A DNA stretch of 64,000 nucleotides from IGN2 sp964639955 (GTDB lineage Bacteria > Bacteroidota > Ignavibacteria > Ignavibacteriales > Ignavibacteriaceae): positions 1-64,000 of the forward strand of contig CAZXGJ010000007.1 of assembly GCA_964639955.1 (NCBI GenBank), read 5' to 3'. Every line of letters starts with the position of its first letter. Positions within the stretch are counted from its first letter, which is position 1. Shown here piece by piece: positions 1-9,193 of this stretch. The notes below the pieces were generated by a model. That model made no database searches. It was not told where the DNA came from and worked only from the letters and a program-made list of their open reading frames with translations. The position numbers were made by a program, and so were the translations under genes.

Positions 1-14
1 CTAATCTACCTTAC

Positions 15-1451
15 TTAATTAACCCGAAATTCCATTTTCCGCTGAACCAGTACAGGACTTTCAATTTTCACGCTTTCTAAATTTCCATTTTTAAGATCAA
101 GCCGTTTTAATCCCTGACCATAAGTTCCAATCCAGATTTCATCGGATTTTCTGCTTGCCAAGGACCACACATTTATCTTATCAGTAACTGAATATTTTCG
201 AATGCCATCCAGCCTATCTGAATTATTGTAACTGTAAAGTCCATCCGAAGTACCAAAAAATATCGAGCCATCATTCTTTTTAGTAAAAGATTTTACATTA
301 ACCTTCATTAGTTCCTTTAATTCGGAGAAACCTTTTTCCCCCATAAAAATATTATTGAATTTCATTCCTTTCGAAGAGAGGTAGCTAAGTCCGTTTTCAG
401 TTGCTGCCCAGATTACACCGGAACGATCTTTTATTAGTTTATTAATTTCATTACTAATGATGGAAGATGGATTGTTTTCAGTTTTTACAAATCTTGTTGA
501 TTCATTGTCAGCAAGGTTTAATCTTACAAGCCCACCGTAGGTTCCAATCCACAGTATTAAATCATTGTTTATTGTTTTTTCGATTACTGAAGCAACACTA
601 TTTCCGAACTGAAGTGAAGGTTCTTCAGGGAATGAAATCTTTCTAAAAGTATTGTCTTTAATATCAAGTGAAACCAATCCATCCGCAGTTCCTATCCACA
701 TCAAATTTGAATTGCTTTCAGAATGAACAATACACCAAATAAGATTATTACTAAGGCTATTTTCTTCACCCTGTTCAGAATAAAATTGTTGGAAAGATTC
801 TTCATTTAACCCGGGATTAAATTTATTTAAACCGTTATATGTGCTTATCCAAAGGAAACCATTTGAATCTTCAACTATTGACGTGATGAAATTATTGGTG
901 AGAGAGTTCGGATCGCCGGGTTTGTATCTCCAATTTTTAATTTTTCCTGTTTTAATATCCAATCTGTATAGTCCGGATTGATAAGTACCAATCCATAGAA
1001 TACCATCTTTATCCCTGTAAATTTCATTTATGCTGTTATTCTGGATATCGGGAGATTTAATTTCCCAGTGCTCGAAGACATCTGTTTTAACATCATAACG
1101 ATTAAGTTCTCCGTTTTTTGTACCAATCCAGATATTTCCTTCTTCATCTTCAAACAACGACCAGATATTATTGGTTGAGATTGAATTTGTATCCAGAGGA
1201 TTGTTGCGGTAAACTTTAAATTCATATCCATCGAAACGATTTAAGCCATCCTCAGTACCGATCCAAAGAAATCCTGATTTGTCTTGCAGAATCGCAACCA
1301 CTTTATTATTTGACAGTCCATCTTTTGTTGAAAGGTTATTAAATGGTAATGATTGAGGAAATAGATTAGTTAAGCTAAGAGCGTTAAAAAACCAGCATAA
1401 GAAAAGATACCTATGTATTTTCCATAGAAGAACCATATTATAATTTAGCAA
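15..1451 (-). CDS. Truncated two-component-regulator propeller (Reg_prop) protein
   Basis: Predicted secreted beta-propeller sensor fragment of 478 aa. Residues about 12-33 form a hydrophobic signal/anchor segment. The rest is a series of Reg_prop blades of the W-I-G-T-x-x-G-L-x-R type; I count nine. It aligns closely, blade by blade, with the start of the 1082-aa kinase at 19896-23144, which has fourteen blades plus Y_Y_Y, membrane and kinase domains. This copy stops just after blade nine, so it lacks a complete second seven-bladed propeller and all signalling domains. The stop at 15-17 is clear, and no alternative frame continues the protein within the window. It is probably a 3'-truncated paralogue or pseudogene. 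A sequence break lying beyond the left edge cannot be excluded. The start could also be the internal Met six residues in. Confidence 0.75.
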   Translation of the reverse strand: MLNYNMVLLWKIHRYLFLCWFFNALSLTNLFPQSLPFNNLSTKDGLSNNKVVAILQDKSGFLWIGTEDGLNRFDGYEFKVYRNNPLDTNSISTNNIWSLFEDEEGNIWIGTKNGELNRYDVKTDVFEHWEIKSPDIQNNSINEIYRDKDGILWIGTYQSGLYRLDIKTGKIKNWRYKPGDPNSLTNNFITSIVEDSNGFLWISTYNGLNKFNPGLNEESFQQFYSEQGEENSLSNNLIWCIVHSESNSNLMWIGTADGLVSLDIKDNTFRKISFPEEPSLQFGNSVASVIEKTINNDLILWIGTYGGLVRLNLADNESTRFVKTENNPSSIISNEINKLIKDRSGVIWAATENGLSYLSSKGMKFNNIFMGEKGFSELKELMKVNVKSFTKKNDGSIFFGTSDGLYSYNNSDRLDGIRKYSVTDKINVWSLASRKSDEIWIGTYGQGLKRLDLKNGNLESVKIESPVLVQRKMEFRVN

Positions 1452-1479
1452 CGAAGAGTATTATCAACAAAATTTCTGA

Positions 1480-1510
1480 AAATAAAAAAAGGCGACTGGT
1501 TGATCGCCTT
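1480..1510 (-). terminator. Intrinsic terminator of the GH13 gene
   Basis: Read on the minus strand, a 7-bp stem AAGGCGA/TCGCCTT (arms 1504-1510 and 1489-1495, 8-nt loop) is followed directly by a run of seven T. It lies about 25 nt after the stop of the minus-strand GH13 gene and before the propeller fragment, so the two genes are probably transcribed separately. Confidence 0.85.
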
Positions 1511-1534
1511 GTAATTCTAAAAAATAGACGGAAA

Positions 1535-4500
1535 TTATTTTAAAAGTATCATTTTCTTCGTTTGAATAAACGAACCGCTCTCAATTCTGTATAGATAAAT
1601 ACCACTAGCTAACCCGTAAGCATCGAACAGGACTTCATAACTTCCGGATTGTTTAAATTCATTAACAAGAGTCTTTACCTCTCTGCCAAGTATATCATAT
1701 ATTTTAATTCTCACTATGTCAGGCTTTGTTATGCTGTAACGAATTGTCGTTGTTGGGTTAAATGGATTCGGATAATTTTGATATAGATTATAATCTTCAG
1801 GCATAGAAGTAAGTTCATCATCAACAGAAACAATTGGAGGAATTGGCGGCAATACAACTGATTCTTCGATAGTTGAAATAGTATAAATTGCCGAACCATA
1901 AGCCGGTAAAGCAACACTGAAGTTTGCAAGTTCGCTTCCAAGAACCTGCATGCTTGTATCAGAATATAAATTATTTACCCAGTACGTTGAACCCTGATTA
2001 AAACCATTGGTGAATTTCAGATTTGCTGTTGTTAAATTCATCGTAACTGTTTTACTTGTATTACTGAAGTTTACAACTGTCAATCCGTTTGAATCTTTCC
2101 ACGGACGGAGGAAAGCGTAAACAAGTCCATCAGTTGTTGTGATTCTGTCAAAATCAGATTCATCAGAACTGTTGACCTGTCCATCTCCGTTTGTATCCAA
2201 TTTGTGCTGAGAGAATGCAGGAAACTGCGTACGTATTTGCGCAATTCTCTGGTAATGTGGAGTCAGTAATTCTCTTCCGGCAAAATTCCAATCTATTATT
2301 CCTCTTCTACGCACATTCAAATCAGGTTCACCCGGTTGACCAAGTCCTTTGCCCCAGCCAACTTCCTGCCCGTTCATCATCATCGGCATTCCAGGTGCAG
2401 TGAAAACTACTGTTGCCATCGGCATCGTCTTCTCAAAAGAATTGTAAACGTAACTAATCCGATCTTCATCCTGAGATTCCATAAACCTCATAAAGTAAGA
2501 ATTCTCTCCGGGATAAAAGCCATTGTTATTAAGTTGTGAGTGAAGTGTATTCACAGCACTTGATGTAAAATTAAAACTTCGGATTGCATTAAAGTATAAC
2601 GCAAAATCATAGCTAGCATCTAATCCACCATTCTGATCAGCATATAAGACTTCAGTTCCTACACCTGTTCCATCATCTTCTCCAAGCAGCAAAATATCGG
2701 GCTTAATATGCTTAAGAGAATTTCTGACTGGAATTCCCATATTACTTTCGCCATATTTTCTGTGGGGTCCCCAATAAACATCAAATCGGTAACCATCAAT
2801 TCCAAATTCTCTCACCCAATAATCATAAACATCAATCATATAATTTTTTGCATCGAGATCTCTCCAGTCATAATTCAGCAATGCATCACTGAAACCGCAA
2901 TAGTAATAAATTCCTTGTGGAGTTACACATTGTCCCAAACCATTTGTATTGTGAGGGATAAACTGAGTCTGATAATAATTCCAGTATTGCGAGTAATCCT
3001 TGTAAAGCAAAGCTTCCTGTGCGAATGGATGTTCCCGTCCTGTGTGATTCGGAGTTATATCCTGAATAACCTTTATACCAAGCTGATGAGCAGCGTCTAC
3101 AAAATTTTTGTAATCCTGATCTGTCCCAAGTGAGGTTTCAACTTTTAGGAAATCAATTGTGTTGTAACCGATGTTAATTTGATTATCTATATTTCCCGGA
3201 ACTTCTGTTACAGGTAAAACCCATATTGTATTGAAACCCATTGCTTTGATGTACGGAAGATTGGCAATCGCTGCCTGAATTGTTCCGGCTGGAGTAAAGG
3301 CTTTGAAGAACATTAAATATATTCTAGAATTTTTCACCCAATCAGGATTATCCGCATATCCTGCAGATTTAATATTTTCACTATCAGGAATAACTACAAA
3401 ATAAGTTTTTGTAGAATCAAGATTATTATCCGGGTCTTCAACAATCAGAGATAAATAATATTCACCCGAAAGTGAGGGTTTTGTAATCATCAACTCTTCA
3501 CTTGTTTGTCCGTTTATATCAAGTGATTGAGGATTGCTTGCATCTTCTTTCCATAAATAAGTTAAAGTTTGTCCATCAGGATCTGAACTATTTGCACCGC
3601 TGAGAGTGATCGAATTTCCATTTTGTGAAATATCAATCCGGGCTTTGGGGATATGATTTACTTTTCGAATTATATTAAGCGTATCGGAAGTTTCTGTTTG
3701 ACTTCCAATAACAGCTTTGATTACAAACTTGTTATCACCTTCAAGCAAGTAAATTGTTTTATTAAGTTTTCCCTGGGTAACTGAAACATTCCACGTTGAA
3801 TCAAAGCGAACAATTTGTGCAGATGTGATTGTTGTATCAAATCCGCCATTTTGATTGAAGATGGCTCCCTGTAATGGCCAAGAGGTCTTCCAGGTTTCAG
3901 CAGGTAAAGTCAAAAACTGAATTACATTTGCCTGAACTGTAAAAGTTGTTGTGTCAGCACTTGAAGTTCCGATTGTGCTTTCGGCAAAAAGTATAAGTTG
4001 ATGCTGACCATCACCAAGCGGTGCCGGAGGAGTGAATGAAATCTTTTTCGTTGATGGATTGTAGAGGTTTCCAATTCCAGTGTACTCCGTTCCATCAATT
4101 TTTATTTTGAAAGAACTTGTATCAACACTTGAGGAGATTGATGGAAACAGATACGCTGTGATTTCAGGAAATCTTGTTCGAATAACTCCAGATGCTACAG
4201 TAGAATTTGGCAACAAATAATGTATAGTCGGATTTCTAATAAATAAGTATGAATTGTTATTATCATTTGGATTCTGCCTTGGATTCAGAGGATCAGGAAA
4301 CCAATTACCATCATTAAATTTATATTGATAAGCACCCGGAATGCTGAATGGTGCAGGTAGTGGATTTGGACCTCCGACTCTCAGCTTAACTGTTTTGTAC
4401 CAGGTATTGGTGCTTGCATCATAGCTCATTAACGAATTTGAATTAAGTACCCAGCCGTTAAATTCTCCGGGTAGGTAAACATTTGTTGGAGTATTATTTG

Positions 4501-4597
4501 GATGATAGTAAAATGTAACGAATACACTATCATCCTGCTGAGTAAAAGTAAATGAAGTTATAAATAGCATAATCAGAATCGTATATAAAAATTTCAT
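1535..4597 (-). CDS. Secreted GH13 alpha-amylase-family protein with T9SS sorting domain
   Basis: Probable extracellular or cell-surface alpha-glucan enzyme, 1020 aa. Visible order: signal peptide (1-19); CBM48/AMPK-like E-set domain (about 25-120, with PGEFNGW and YQYKFNDG); two Ig-like segments; a PKD-like domain (about 315-400, SSDPDG); the GH13 barrel (about 415-800); a beta domain; and a C-terminal T9SS type A sorting domain (about 940-1020) ending K-K-M-I-L-L-K. GH13 conserved regions are visible: DITPNHTG (region I), GYRFDVYWG with the presumed nucleophile D606, LLLGEDDG with acid/base E640, and MESQDEDR with D710. The usually conserved His before the region IV Asp is Gln here. An Asp/Asn-rich calcium-loop-like motif DTNGDGQVNSSD lies after the barrel. 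The exact substrate (starch, glycogen or a maltooligosaccharide) cannot be read from sequence. It follows yjbQ by 24 nt and has its own terminator. Confidence 0.9.
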   Translation of the reverse strand: MKFLYTILIMLFITSFTFTQQDDSVFVTFYYHPNNTPTNVYLPGEFNGWVLNSNSLMSYDASTNTWYKTVKLRVGGPNPLPAPFSIPGAYQYKFNDGNWFPDPLNPRQNPNDNNNSYLFIRNPTIHYLLPNSTVASGVIRTRFPEITAYLFPSISSSVDTSSFKIKIDGTEYTGIGNLYNPSTKKISFTPPAPLGDGQHQLILFAESTIGTSSADTTTFTVQANVIQFLTLPAETWKTSWPLQGAIFNQNGGFDTTITSAQIVRFDSTWNVSVTQGKLNKTIYLLEGDNKFVIKAVIGSQTETSDTLNIIRKVNHIPKARIDISQNGNSITLSGANSSDPDGQTLTYLWKEDASNPQSLDINGQTSEELMITKPSLSGEYYLSLIVEDPDNNLDSTKTYFVVIPDSENIKSAGYADNPDWVKNSRIYLMFFKAFTPAGTIQAAIANLPYIKAMGFNTIWVLPVTEVPGNIDNQINIGYNTIDFLKVETSLGTDQDYKNFVDAAHQLGIKVIQDITPNHTGREHPFAQEALLYKDYSQYWNYYQTQFIPHNTNGLGQCVTPQGIYYYCGFSDALLNYDWRDLDAKNYMIDVYDYWVREFGIDGYRFDVYWGPHRKYGESNMGIPVRNSLKHIKPDILLLGEDDGTGVGTEVLYADQNGGLDASYDFALYFNAIRSFNFTSSAVNTLHSQLNNNGFYPGENSYFMRFMESQDEDRISYVYNSFEKTMPMATVVFTAPGMPMMMNGQEVGWGKGLGQPGEPDLNVRRRGIIDWNFAGRELLTPHYQRIAQIRTQFPAFSQHKLDTNGDGQVNSSDESDFDRITTTDGLVYAFLRPWKDSNGLTVVNFSNTSKTVTMNLTTANLKFTNGFNQGSTYWVNNLYSDTSMQVLGSELANFSVALPAYGSAIYTISTIEESVVLPPIPPIVSVDDELTSMPEDYNLYQNYPNPFNPTTTIRYSITKPDIVRIKIYDILGREVKTLVNEFKQSGSYEVLFDAYGLASGIYLYRIESGSFIQTKKMILLK

Positions 4598-4621
4598 TTA
4601 GGATTTCCTTAATGTTAAAAT

Positions 4622-5059
4622 TTATTTTTTCTTTCCTGTAATTTGAACTGTAATTTCTCTTTTCCTTGAACGATTATCAAAATCAACAAAAATTATCTGC
4701 TGCCAGGTTCCAAGTAGTAATCTTCCTTTTGTAAAAGGGACAGTTAATGAAGCACCTTGGATTGCAGCTCTTACATGTGAATGTCCGTTTCCATCGTGCC
4801 AGGTATTATCGTGATCGTAAGTGATATTTGCTGGAGCAATTCTTTCAAAAAACTTTGGATAATCCTTCAGCAAACCCGGTTCATATTCAATCGTTGTTAT
4901 TCCGGCAGTTGAACCACCAGCAAATATCAGAACATTACCTTCAATAAATTTATTATTCGAAATAACATTGCTTACCTGTTCTGTTATATCAATAATATCG
5001 CAATTGCCTTTTGTTGATATACTGATTGAATAAGTCTCAATTTCCATAATAATGCTCAT
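4622..5059 (-). CDS. YjbQ/UPF0047 family protein
   Basis: Small cytosolic protein of 145 aa in the UPF0047/YjbQ family, whose members can show weak thiamine-phosphate synthase activity; the physiological role is unsettled. Family hallmarks are visible: HDNTWHDGNGHSHVRAA in the middle, followed by PFTKGRLLLGTWQQIIFVDFD near the C-terminus. The His residues of the first motif probably bind metal. An alternative start four codons downstream (MEIETYS) is equally plausible because neither has a strong ribosome binding site. It lies 24 nt upstream of the amylase gene on the same strand and may share its transcript. It is divergent from rocD. Confidence 0.85.
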   Translation of the reverse strand: MSIIMEIETYSISISTKGNCDIIDITEQVSNVISNNKFIEGNVLIFAGGSTAGITTIEYEPGLLKDYPKFFERIAPANITYDHDNTWHDGNGHSHVRAAIQGASLTVPFTKGRLLLGTWQQIIFVDFDNRSRKREITVQITGKKK

Positions 5060-5130
5060 TCAAATTATTAAAATTTTAACCGTATAAAGTTACAAAATTT
5101 AGAACCAGTGATGATAAACATTCTTTTACA

Positions 5131-5161
5131 TTGGAAGTGTAGACCTATCCGTTTAATTTTG
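5131..5161 (+). promoter_or_regulatory. Bacteroidota-type promoter of rocD
   Basis: TTG at 5131-5133 and TAATTTTG at 5154-5161 are separated by 20 nt, an exact fit to the Bacteroidota TTG-N19/20-TAnnTTTG pattern. The predicted start of transcription, near 5167, leaves a short leader to the ATG at 5198. It also rules out the longer in-frame start at 5108, which lies upstream of the promoter. Confidence 0.6.
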
Positions 5162-5197
5162 CAAGGTAATTTTAAAAACAAAAAACAAGGAAACGAT

Positions 5198-6442
5198 ATG
5201 ACTTCACAGGATTTCATAAAATTAGAAGAACAATACGGTGCTCACAACTACCATCCTATCGATGTTGTAATTGACAAAGGAAAAGGTGTCTGGGTTTGGG
5301 ATGTTGAAGGTAAAAAATATCTGGATTTTCTTTCAGCATATTCTGCAGTAAACCAGGGACACTGCCATCCAAAAATAATTAATGCATTGATTGAGCAGGC
5401 ACAAAAACTCACTCTTACCTCAAGAGCATTTTACAACAGTTGTCTCGGAGAGTACGAAAAATACATAACCGAATATTTTGGTTATGACAAAGTTCTGCCA
5501 ATGAACACAGGTGTTGAAGGTGGAGAAACAGCATTTAAGCTTGCACGAAAATGGGCTTACAGCGTTAAGGGAGTTCCTGAGAACAAAGCAAAAATAATAT
5601 TCTGTGAAGGAAATTTTCATGGTCGCACGATGATGGCAGTTTCAGCTTCTAATGATCCTGATTGCAAAGATGGTTATGGTCCTTATCTTCCGGGTGTTGA
5701 GTTGATTCCATACAACAACATTCCTGCATTGGAAAAAGCATTAGAAGATCCGAACGTTTGCGCTTTCCTCGTTGAGCCAATTCAGGGAGAAGCAGGTGTT
5801 ATGGTTCCTGATGATGGATATTTGAAAAAAGCTTACGATCTCTGTAAATCTAAAAATGTTCTGTTCATTGCTGATGAAGTTCAGACAGGTTTATGCAGAA
5901 CAGGAAAACTTCTCGCCTGCGATCACGAAAACGTACGACCTGATGTTGTAATTCTTGGTAAAGCTCTCTCCGGTGGAGTTATGCCAATTTCTGCTGTACT
6001 CGCCGATGATGAAATAATGTTAACGATTAAACCCGGTCAACACGGTTCAACATTTGGTGGAAATCCTCTGGCTGCAAAAGTTGCAATTGCTTCACTTCAG
6101 GTTCTGAAAGAAGAAAAGCTTGCAGAAAATGCTGATAAGATGGGAAAATATTTCAGACAGGAAATGCAGAAAATTGTTGATGAACTTGAAATTGTTTCTC
6201 TGGTTAGAGGAAAAGGTTTACTGAATGCAATTGTAATCAAACCAACAAAATCCGGGAAAACCGCGTGGGATGTTTGCGTTGAGTTCAAAGAGAATGGATT
6301 GCTTGCAAAACCAACTCACGGTGATATAATTCGTTTTGCTCCTCCGCTTGTTATAAGTAAAGAGGAAATTGACTTTGCAATTGAAACTATCAGAAAAGTA
6401 CTGATGAAATTTTCGGAGGAAAACATCCCGGCTGAAGCATAA
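5198..6442 (+). CDS. rocD: Ornithine--oxo-acid aminotransferase
   Basis: PLP-dependent class III aminotransferase of 414 aa that moves the delta-amino group of ornithine to 2-oxoglutarate, giving glutamate semialdehyde, in cytosolic arginine/ornithine breakdown and proline supply. Family features include MNTGVEGGETAFKLARKW, FHGRTMMAVSAS (cofactor region), DEVQTGLCRTG, and the PLP Schiff-base lysine K255 in ILGKALSGG, followed by GQHGSTFGGNPLAA. The high similarity to OAT across GVEGGE and DEVQTG makes this call more likely than acetylornithine aminotransferase. I chose the ATG at 5198, which has AAGG upstream and lies downstream of a good promoter, over an in-frame ATG at 5108 that would add 30 unrelated residues. 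It converges with the hybrid kinase, with a 20-nt gap. Confidence 0.92.
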   Translation: MTSQDFIKLEEQYGAHNYHPIDVVIDKGKGVWVWDVEGKKYLDFLSAYSAVNQGHCHPKIINALIEQAQKLTLTSRAFYNSCLGEYEKYITEYFGYDKVLPMNTGVEGGETAFKLARKWAYSVKGVPENKAKIIFCEGNFHGRTMMAVSASNDPDCKDGYGPYLPGVELIPYNNIPALEKALEDPNVCAFLVEPIQGEAGVMVPDDGYLKKAYDLCKSKNVLFIADEVQTGLCRTGKLLACDHENVRPDVVILGKALSGGVMPISAVLADDEIMLTIKPGQHGSTFGGNPLAAKVAIASLQVLKEEKLAENADKMGKYFRQEMQKIVDELEIVSLVRGKGLLNAIVIKPTKSGKTAWDVCVEFKENGLLAKPTHGDIIRFAPPLVISKEEIDFAIETIRKVLMKFSEENIPAEA

Positions 6443-6462
6443 AACTTTTAAACACTAAATCA

Positions 6463-9129
6463 TTATTTAAAGTACCGGTTGATCTCCAGCCTGGTCTCAG
6501 AAACTGCAACTTTCAATCGTGCTGCTCTTTCATTAATGCTTGCAAGATCATTACTTTTGCCAGAAATTTCTATTGCATATGCTTCGTCACCAACTTTAAC
6601 CGCACCAACTGTGTAACTTGCACCTTTAATTGTGTGCGCCAGTTCAATTATCCCGGGTATGTTGCCGTCAATAACCAGCTCGGATAACTGTTCAATTTTC
6701 TGATTGACATCATTTATGTAAGAACCAAGCAGCTCCGTTTCAAAATCGGTATCGCCTAAGCTTACATTGGCTAACCGTGTATGATCAAACACAATTCTTT
6801 CTGCATTATTACTGTTTTCCTGCACTTGATTGTTATTATGAATATCCAGCAGAAAATCAATTTTGTTTATAAGATTCTGTCCGATTATCGGTTTGGAAAT
6901 GTAATCGTTCATACCTGCTTTAAGACACTTATCCTTGTCTCCCATAAGCGCATGAGCTGTAAGTGCAATTATCGGAATATCTTTTTGTGTGGATTCCATA
7001 TTTCTGATAGCTCTCGTAGCCGTAAAACCATCTACCTCCGGCATCTGTATATCCATCAGCACCAGATCAAATTTCTGATTCTTTACCGCATCGATTGCTT
7101 CAGCTCCGTTATTAACTGCAACTGCCTTGTATCCTGCAAGATTAAGAATTTTTAAAGATACCGCCTGATTCACCAGGTTATCCTCCACCAGCAGAATACG
7201 ATAAGCGGCACGTTTATCAAAGTGATTATTACCGGTGTTTGATATACTCTCCGAAGAGGCATTCGCTGTTCCTCTTGCGGAAAAGGATTTTGTCTGACTT
7301 TCGACGTCTTCCGGAACCCGCTGAATTTTAACCGGTACTCTGAATTCAAATTTACTTCCCTTGCCCATTTCGCTTTCAACCGTTATTTCACCTCCCATAA
7401 GGTCTACGTATTCTTTACAAATAGACAAGCCCAGCCCGGAACTTCCAATTTTATTATTCTCCGATTCAGAAATTTGAGAATAGCGTTTGAATAAACTTCC
7501 AAGCTTTTCCTTAGGAATTCCTGTGCCGCTGTCTTTTACGGAAACTGAAAGCCAGGCTTCTTCGTTTGAAATTGTTTCTGTGCGCAACCCGATTTTTATT
7601 TCACCTTTGCTCGTAAACTTTACAGCATTACTTAACAAATTAATTATTATCTGTCTCAGTTTCGTTGCGTCTCCAAGAAAATTGGTTTCCATACCAGATG
7701 AAAATTCAGTTAAAATTTTTATCCCTTTTTCATCAGCTTTGGTAGAGACAACCGCTATTGACTGCTCTATAACATTTTTCAAACTAAACCCGGTACTTTC
7801 AAGTTCAACTTTGCCGGCTTCAATTTTAGATAAATCCAGCACTGAATTGATAATTTCCAGAAGGGATTCAGTGGATTGCCTTGCACTTGACGAGAATTGT
7901 TTCAGCTCTTCGGTATCCCTGTATGCGCCATTTTCTATAAGTGTTAAAAATCCAAGCACGCCATTAATAGGCGTTCTTATTTCATGACTCATATTTGCTA
8001 AGAATTTGCTTTTAAGCTCGCTAAACTTTATTGCTTCATTTGCCAGCCGTTCAGATTTTTCTTTTTCCAGCCTGAGTGCTTCTAAAGCCTGGTTTCTTTC
8101 CTCTTCAGCTTTCACCTGTGCAGTAATATCCGAAATGTTGCCTTCCAGATATTCCGATCCGTCATCCTCTTTTACCAAATGGTTATTTAATCTTACTATT
8201 GCTGTAGATCCATCCTTTTTCCGTAAACTAATCCTGTAATTTTCTACTTTGTTATCCGATTTTAGAGTACTTAGCAATTTTTCTCTTTCTTCAGGATGTA
8301 AATAGATCTGGTGCACGCCAACCTTTTTTAAATCTTCAAGGTTATCATAGCCCAGTATATTGGCAAAGGCTTTGTTAAGAGTTAACCATTTTCCATCTAT
8401 GGAAGATTGAAAAATACCTTCAGAAGAATTTTCGATGATCGATCTGAATTTCTGCTCGGATATTTCAACCCGGAAATTTCTTTCAGCAAGCAACAGCCTC
8501 ATTCTGAAATTAATTGCACAGGCAATTATTGAAATCATGCTGAACACGATAACGAATACAATCGATTCGACAACATTTGGAAGAAAATAAATTATCCTGT
8601 CATTCAGAAGCACTGCAACTGCAAATACTATGTTATAGTAAATTGCAACAATTATCTGGTTTTTTACCTCCCAGCTGAAAAACAAAGCAGAGGTAAATAT
8701 CAGCAAGCCAACAATACTTGAATTTACAAGAAGTGTCTTCGGAAGCAGAAATATCATTAACCCCGATGAAATAATAATCGTTAGCAGCAGTATGTGAACA
8801 AGCAATACCGGTTTACGGTTTGCTATTGGTGTAGAAAGTGCGGTTAATATGGAAAACGCAATTATAGTTGCACTCAATCTTGTAAAGTATATCTGCAGGG
8901 AATGTTCGGGGTAGAACTTGATTTCGAAAACCATAGCCAGCAAGCCAAACAGGGCAACAAGCAGTGATATGATCCTCATCGGTAAGATAACCAGAAGATC
9001 TGCTTGTTGTTTTACCTCCTGATAAGGCTTAGCTGCAAATGGAATTTTCCCGAGAAGAATAAATTCCAGCAGGGAATGCCCGATATGTTCGACAAAGCCT
9101 TTATTGCCAAACTCGTTTTTTGACAGCAT
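6463..9129 (-). CDS. Membrane hybrid histidine kinase (7TM-like/PAS/HisKA/HATPase/REC/HPt)
   Basis: Multistep phosphorelay sensor of 888 aa. The N-terminal 215 residues hold six to seven hydrophobic helices and then an amphipathic linker. A PAS domain follows (about 225-340, with ENSSEGIFQSSIDGKW), then a coiled coil and the HisKA domain with phospho-acceptor H382 in NMSHEIRTP. The ATPase domain shows LLSNAVKFT, DSGTGIP and GSSGLGLSICKEYV. The receiver domain begins at RILLVEDN, with phospho-acceptor D693 in LMDIQMP. A C-terminal HPt domain carries H832 in LAHTIKGA. The signal is unknown; the membrane bundle has no large periplasmic loop, so it may sense a membrane or small-molecule cue. No output regulator lies next to it: the genes on both sides are metabolic or envelope genes. 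Confidence 0.92.
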   Translation of the reverse strand: MLSKNEFGNKGFVEHIGHSLLEFILLGKIPFAAKPYQEVKQQADLLVILPMRIISLLVALFGLLAMVFEIKFYPEHSLQIYFTRLSATIIAFSILTALSTPIANRKPVLLVHILLLTIIISSGLMIFLLPKTLLVNSSIVGLLIFTSALFFSWEVKNQIIVAIYYNIVFAVAVLLNDRIIYFLPNVVESIVFVIVFSMISIIACAINFRMRLLLAERNFRVEISEQKFRSIIENSSEGIFQSSIDGKWLTLNKAFANILGYDNLEDLKKVGVHQIYLHPEEREKLLSTLKSDNKVENYRISLRKKDGSTAIVRLNNHLVKEDDGSEYLEGNISDITAQVKAEEERNQALEALRLEKEKSERLANEAIKFSELKSKFLANMSHEIRTPINGVLGFLTLIENGAYRDTEELKQFSSSARQSTESLLEIINSVLDLSKIEAGKVELESTGFSLKNVIEQSIAVVSTKADEKGIKILTEFSSGMETNFLGDATKLRQIIINLLSNAVKFTSKGEIKIGLRTETISNEEAWLSVSVKDSGTGIPKEKLGSLFKRYSQISESENNKIGSSGLGLSICKEYVDLMGGEITVESEMGKGSKFEFRVPVKIQRVPEDVESQTKSFSARGTANASSESISNTGNNHFDKRAAYRILLVEDNLVNQAVSLKILNLAGYKAVAVNNGAEAIDAVKNQKFDLVLMDIQMPEVDGFTATRAIRNMESTQKDIPIIALTAHALMGDKDKCLKAGMNDYISKPIIGQNLINKIDFLLDIHNNNQVQENSNNAERIVFDHTRLANVSLGDTDFETELLGSYINDVNQKIEQLSELVIDGNIPGIIELAHTIKGASYTVGAVKVGDEAYAIEISGKSNDLASINERAARLKVAVSETRLEINRYFK

Positions 9130-9193
9130 ATTTTTTCCGTTGTAATGAGTTAATTGCTATATTTTAACAGAGCTTATAACAAATTTTATCTTC

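Noticed and set aside
15..120. Simple frameshift at the end of the truncated propeller gene
   Set aside because: All three minus-strand frames stop within this short stretch, and none clearly resumes the paralogue's sequence, so a single-base fix inside the window does not restore it.
2708..3133. Open plus-strand frame of 141 codons inside the GH13 gene
   Set aside because: It is the antisense shadow of a well-conserved GH13 catalytic region, with no ribosome binding site or recognisable protein.
5108..5197. Longer N-terminus for rocD from an ATG at 5108
   Set aside because: A good promoter (5131-5161) lies inside this extension, so it would not be transcribed; the extra 30 residues are unlike any aminotransferase.
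7487..7987. Open plus-strand frame of 166 codons inside the hybrid kinase gene
   Set aside because: It lies opposite the ATPase and HisKA domains and reads as Ser/Ile/Phe-rich low-complexity protein, typical of an antisense shadow.
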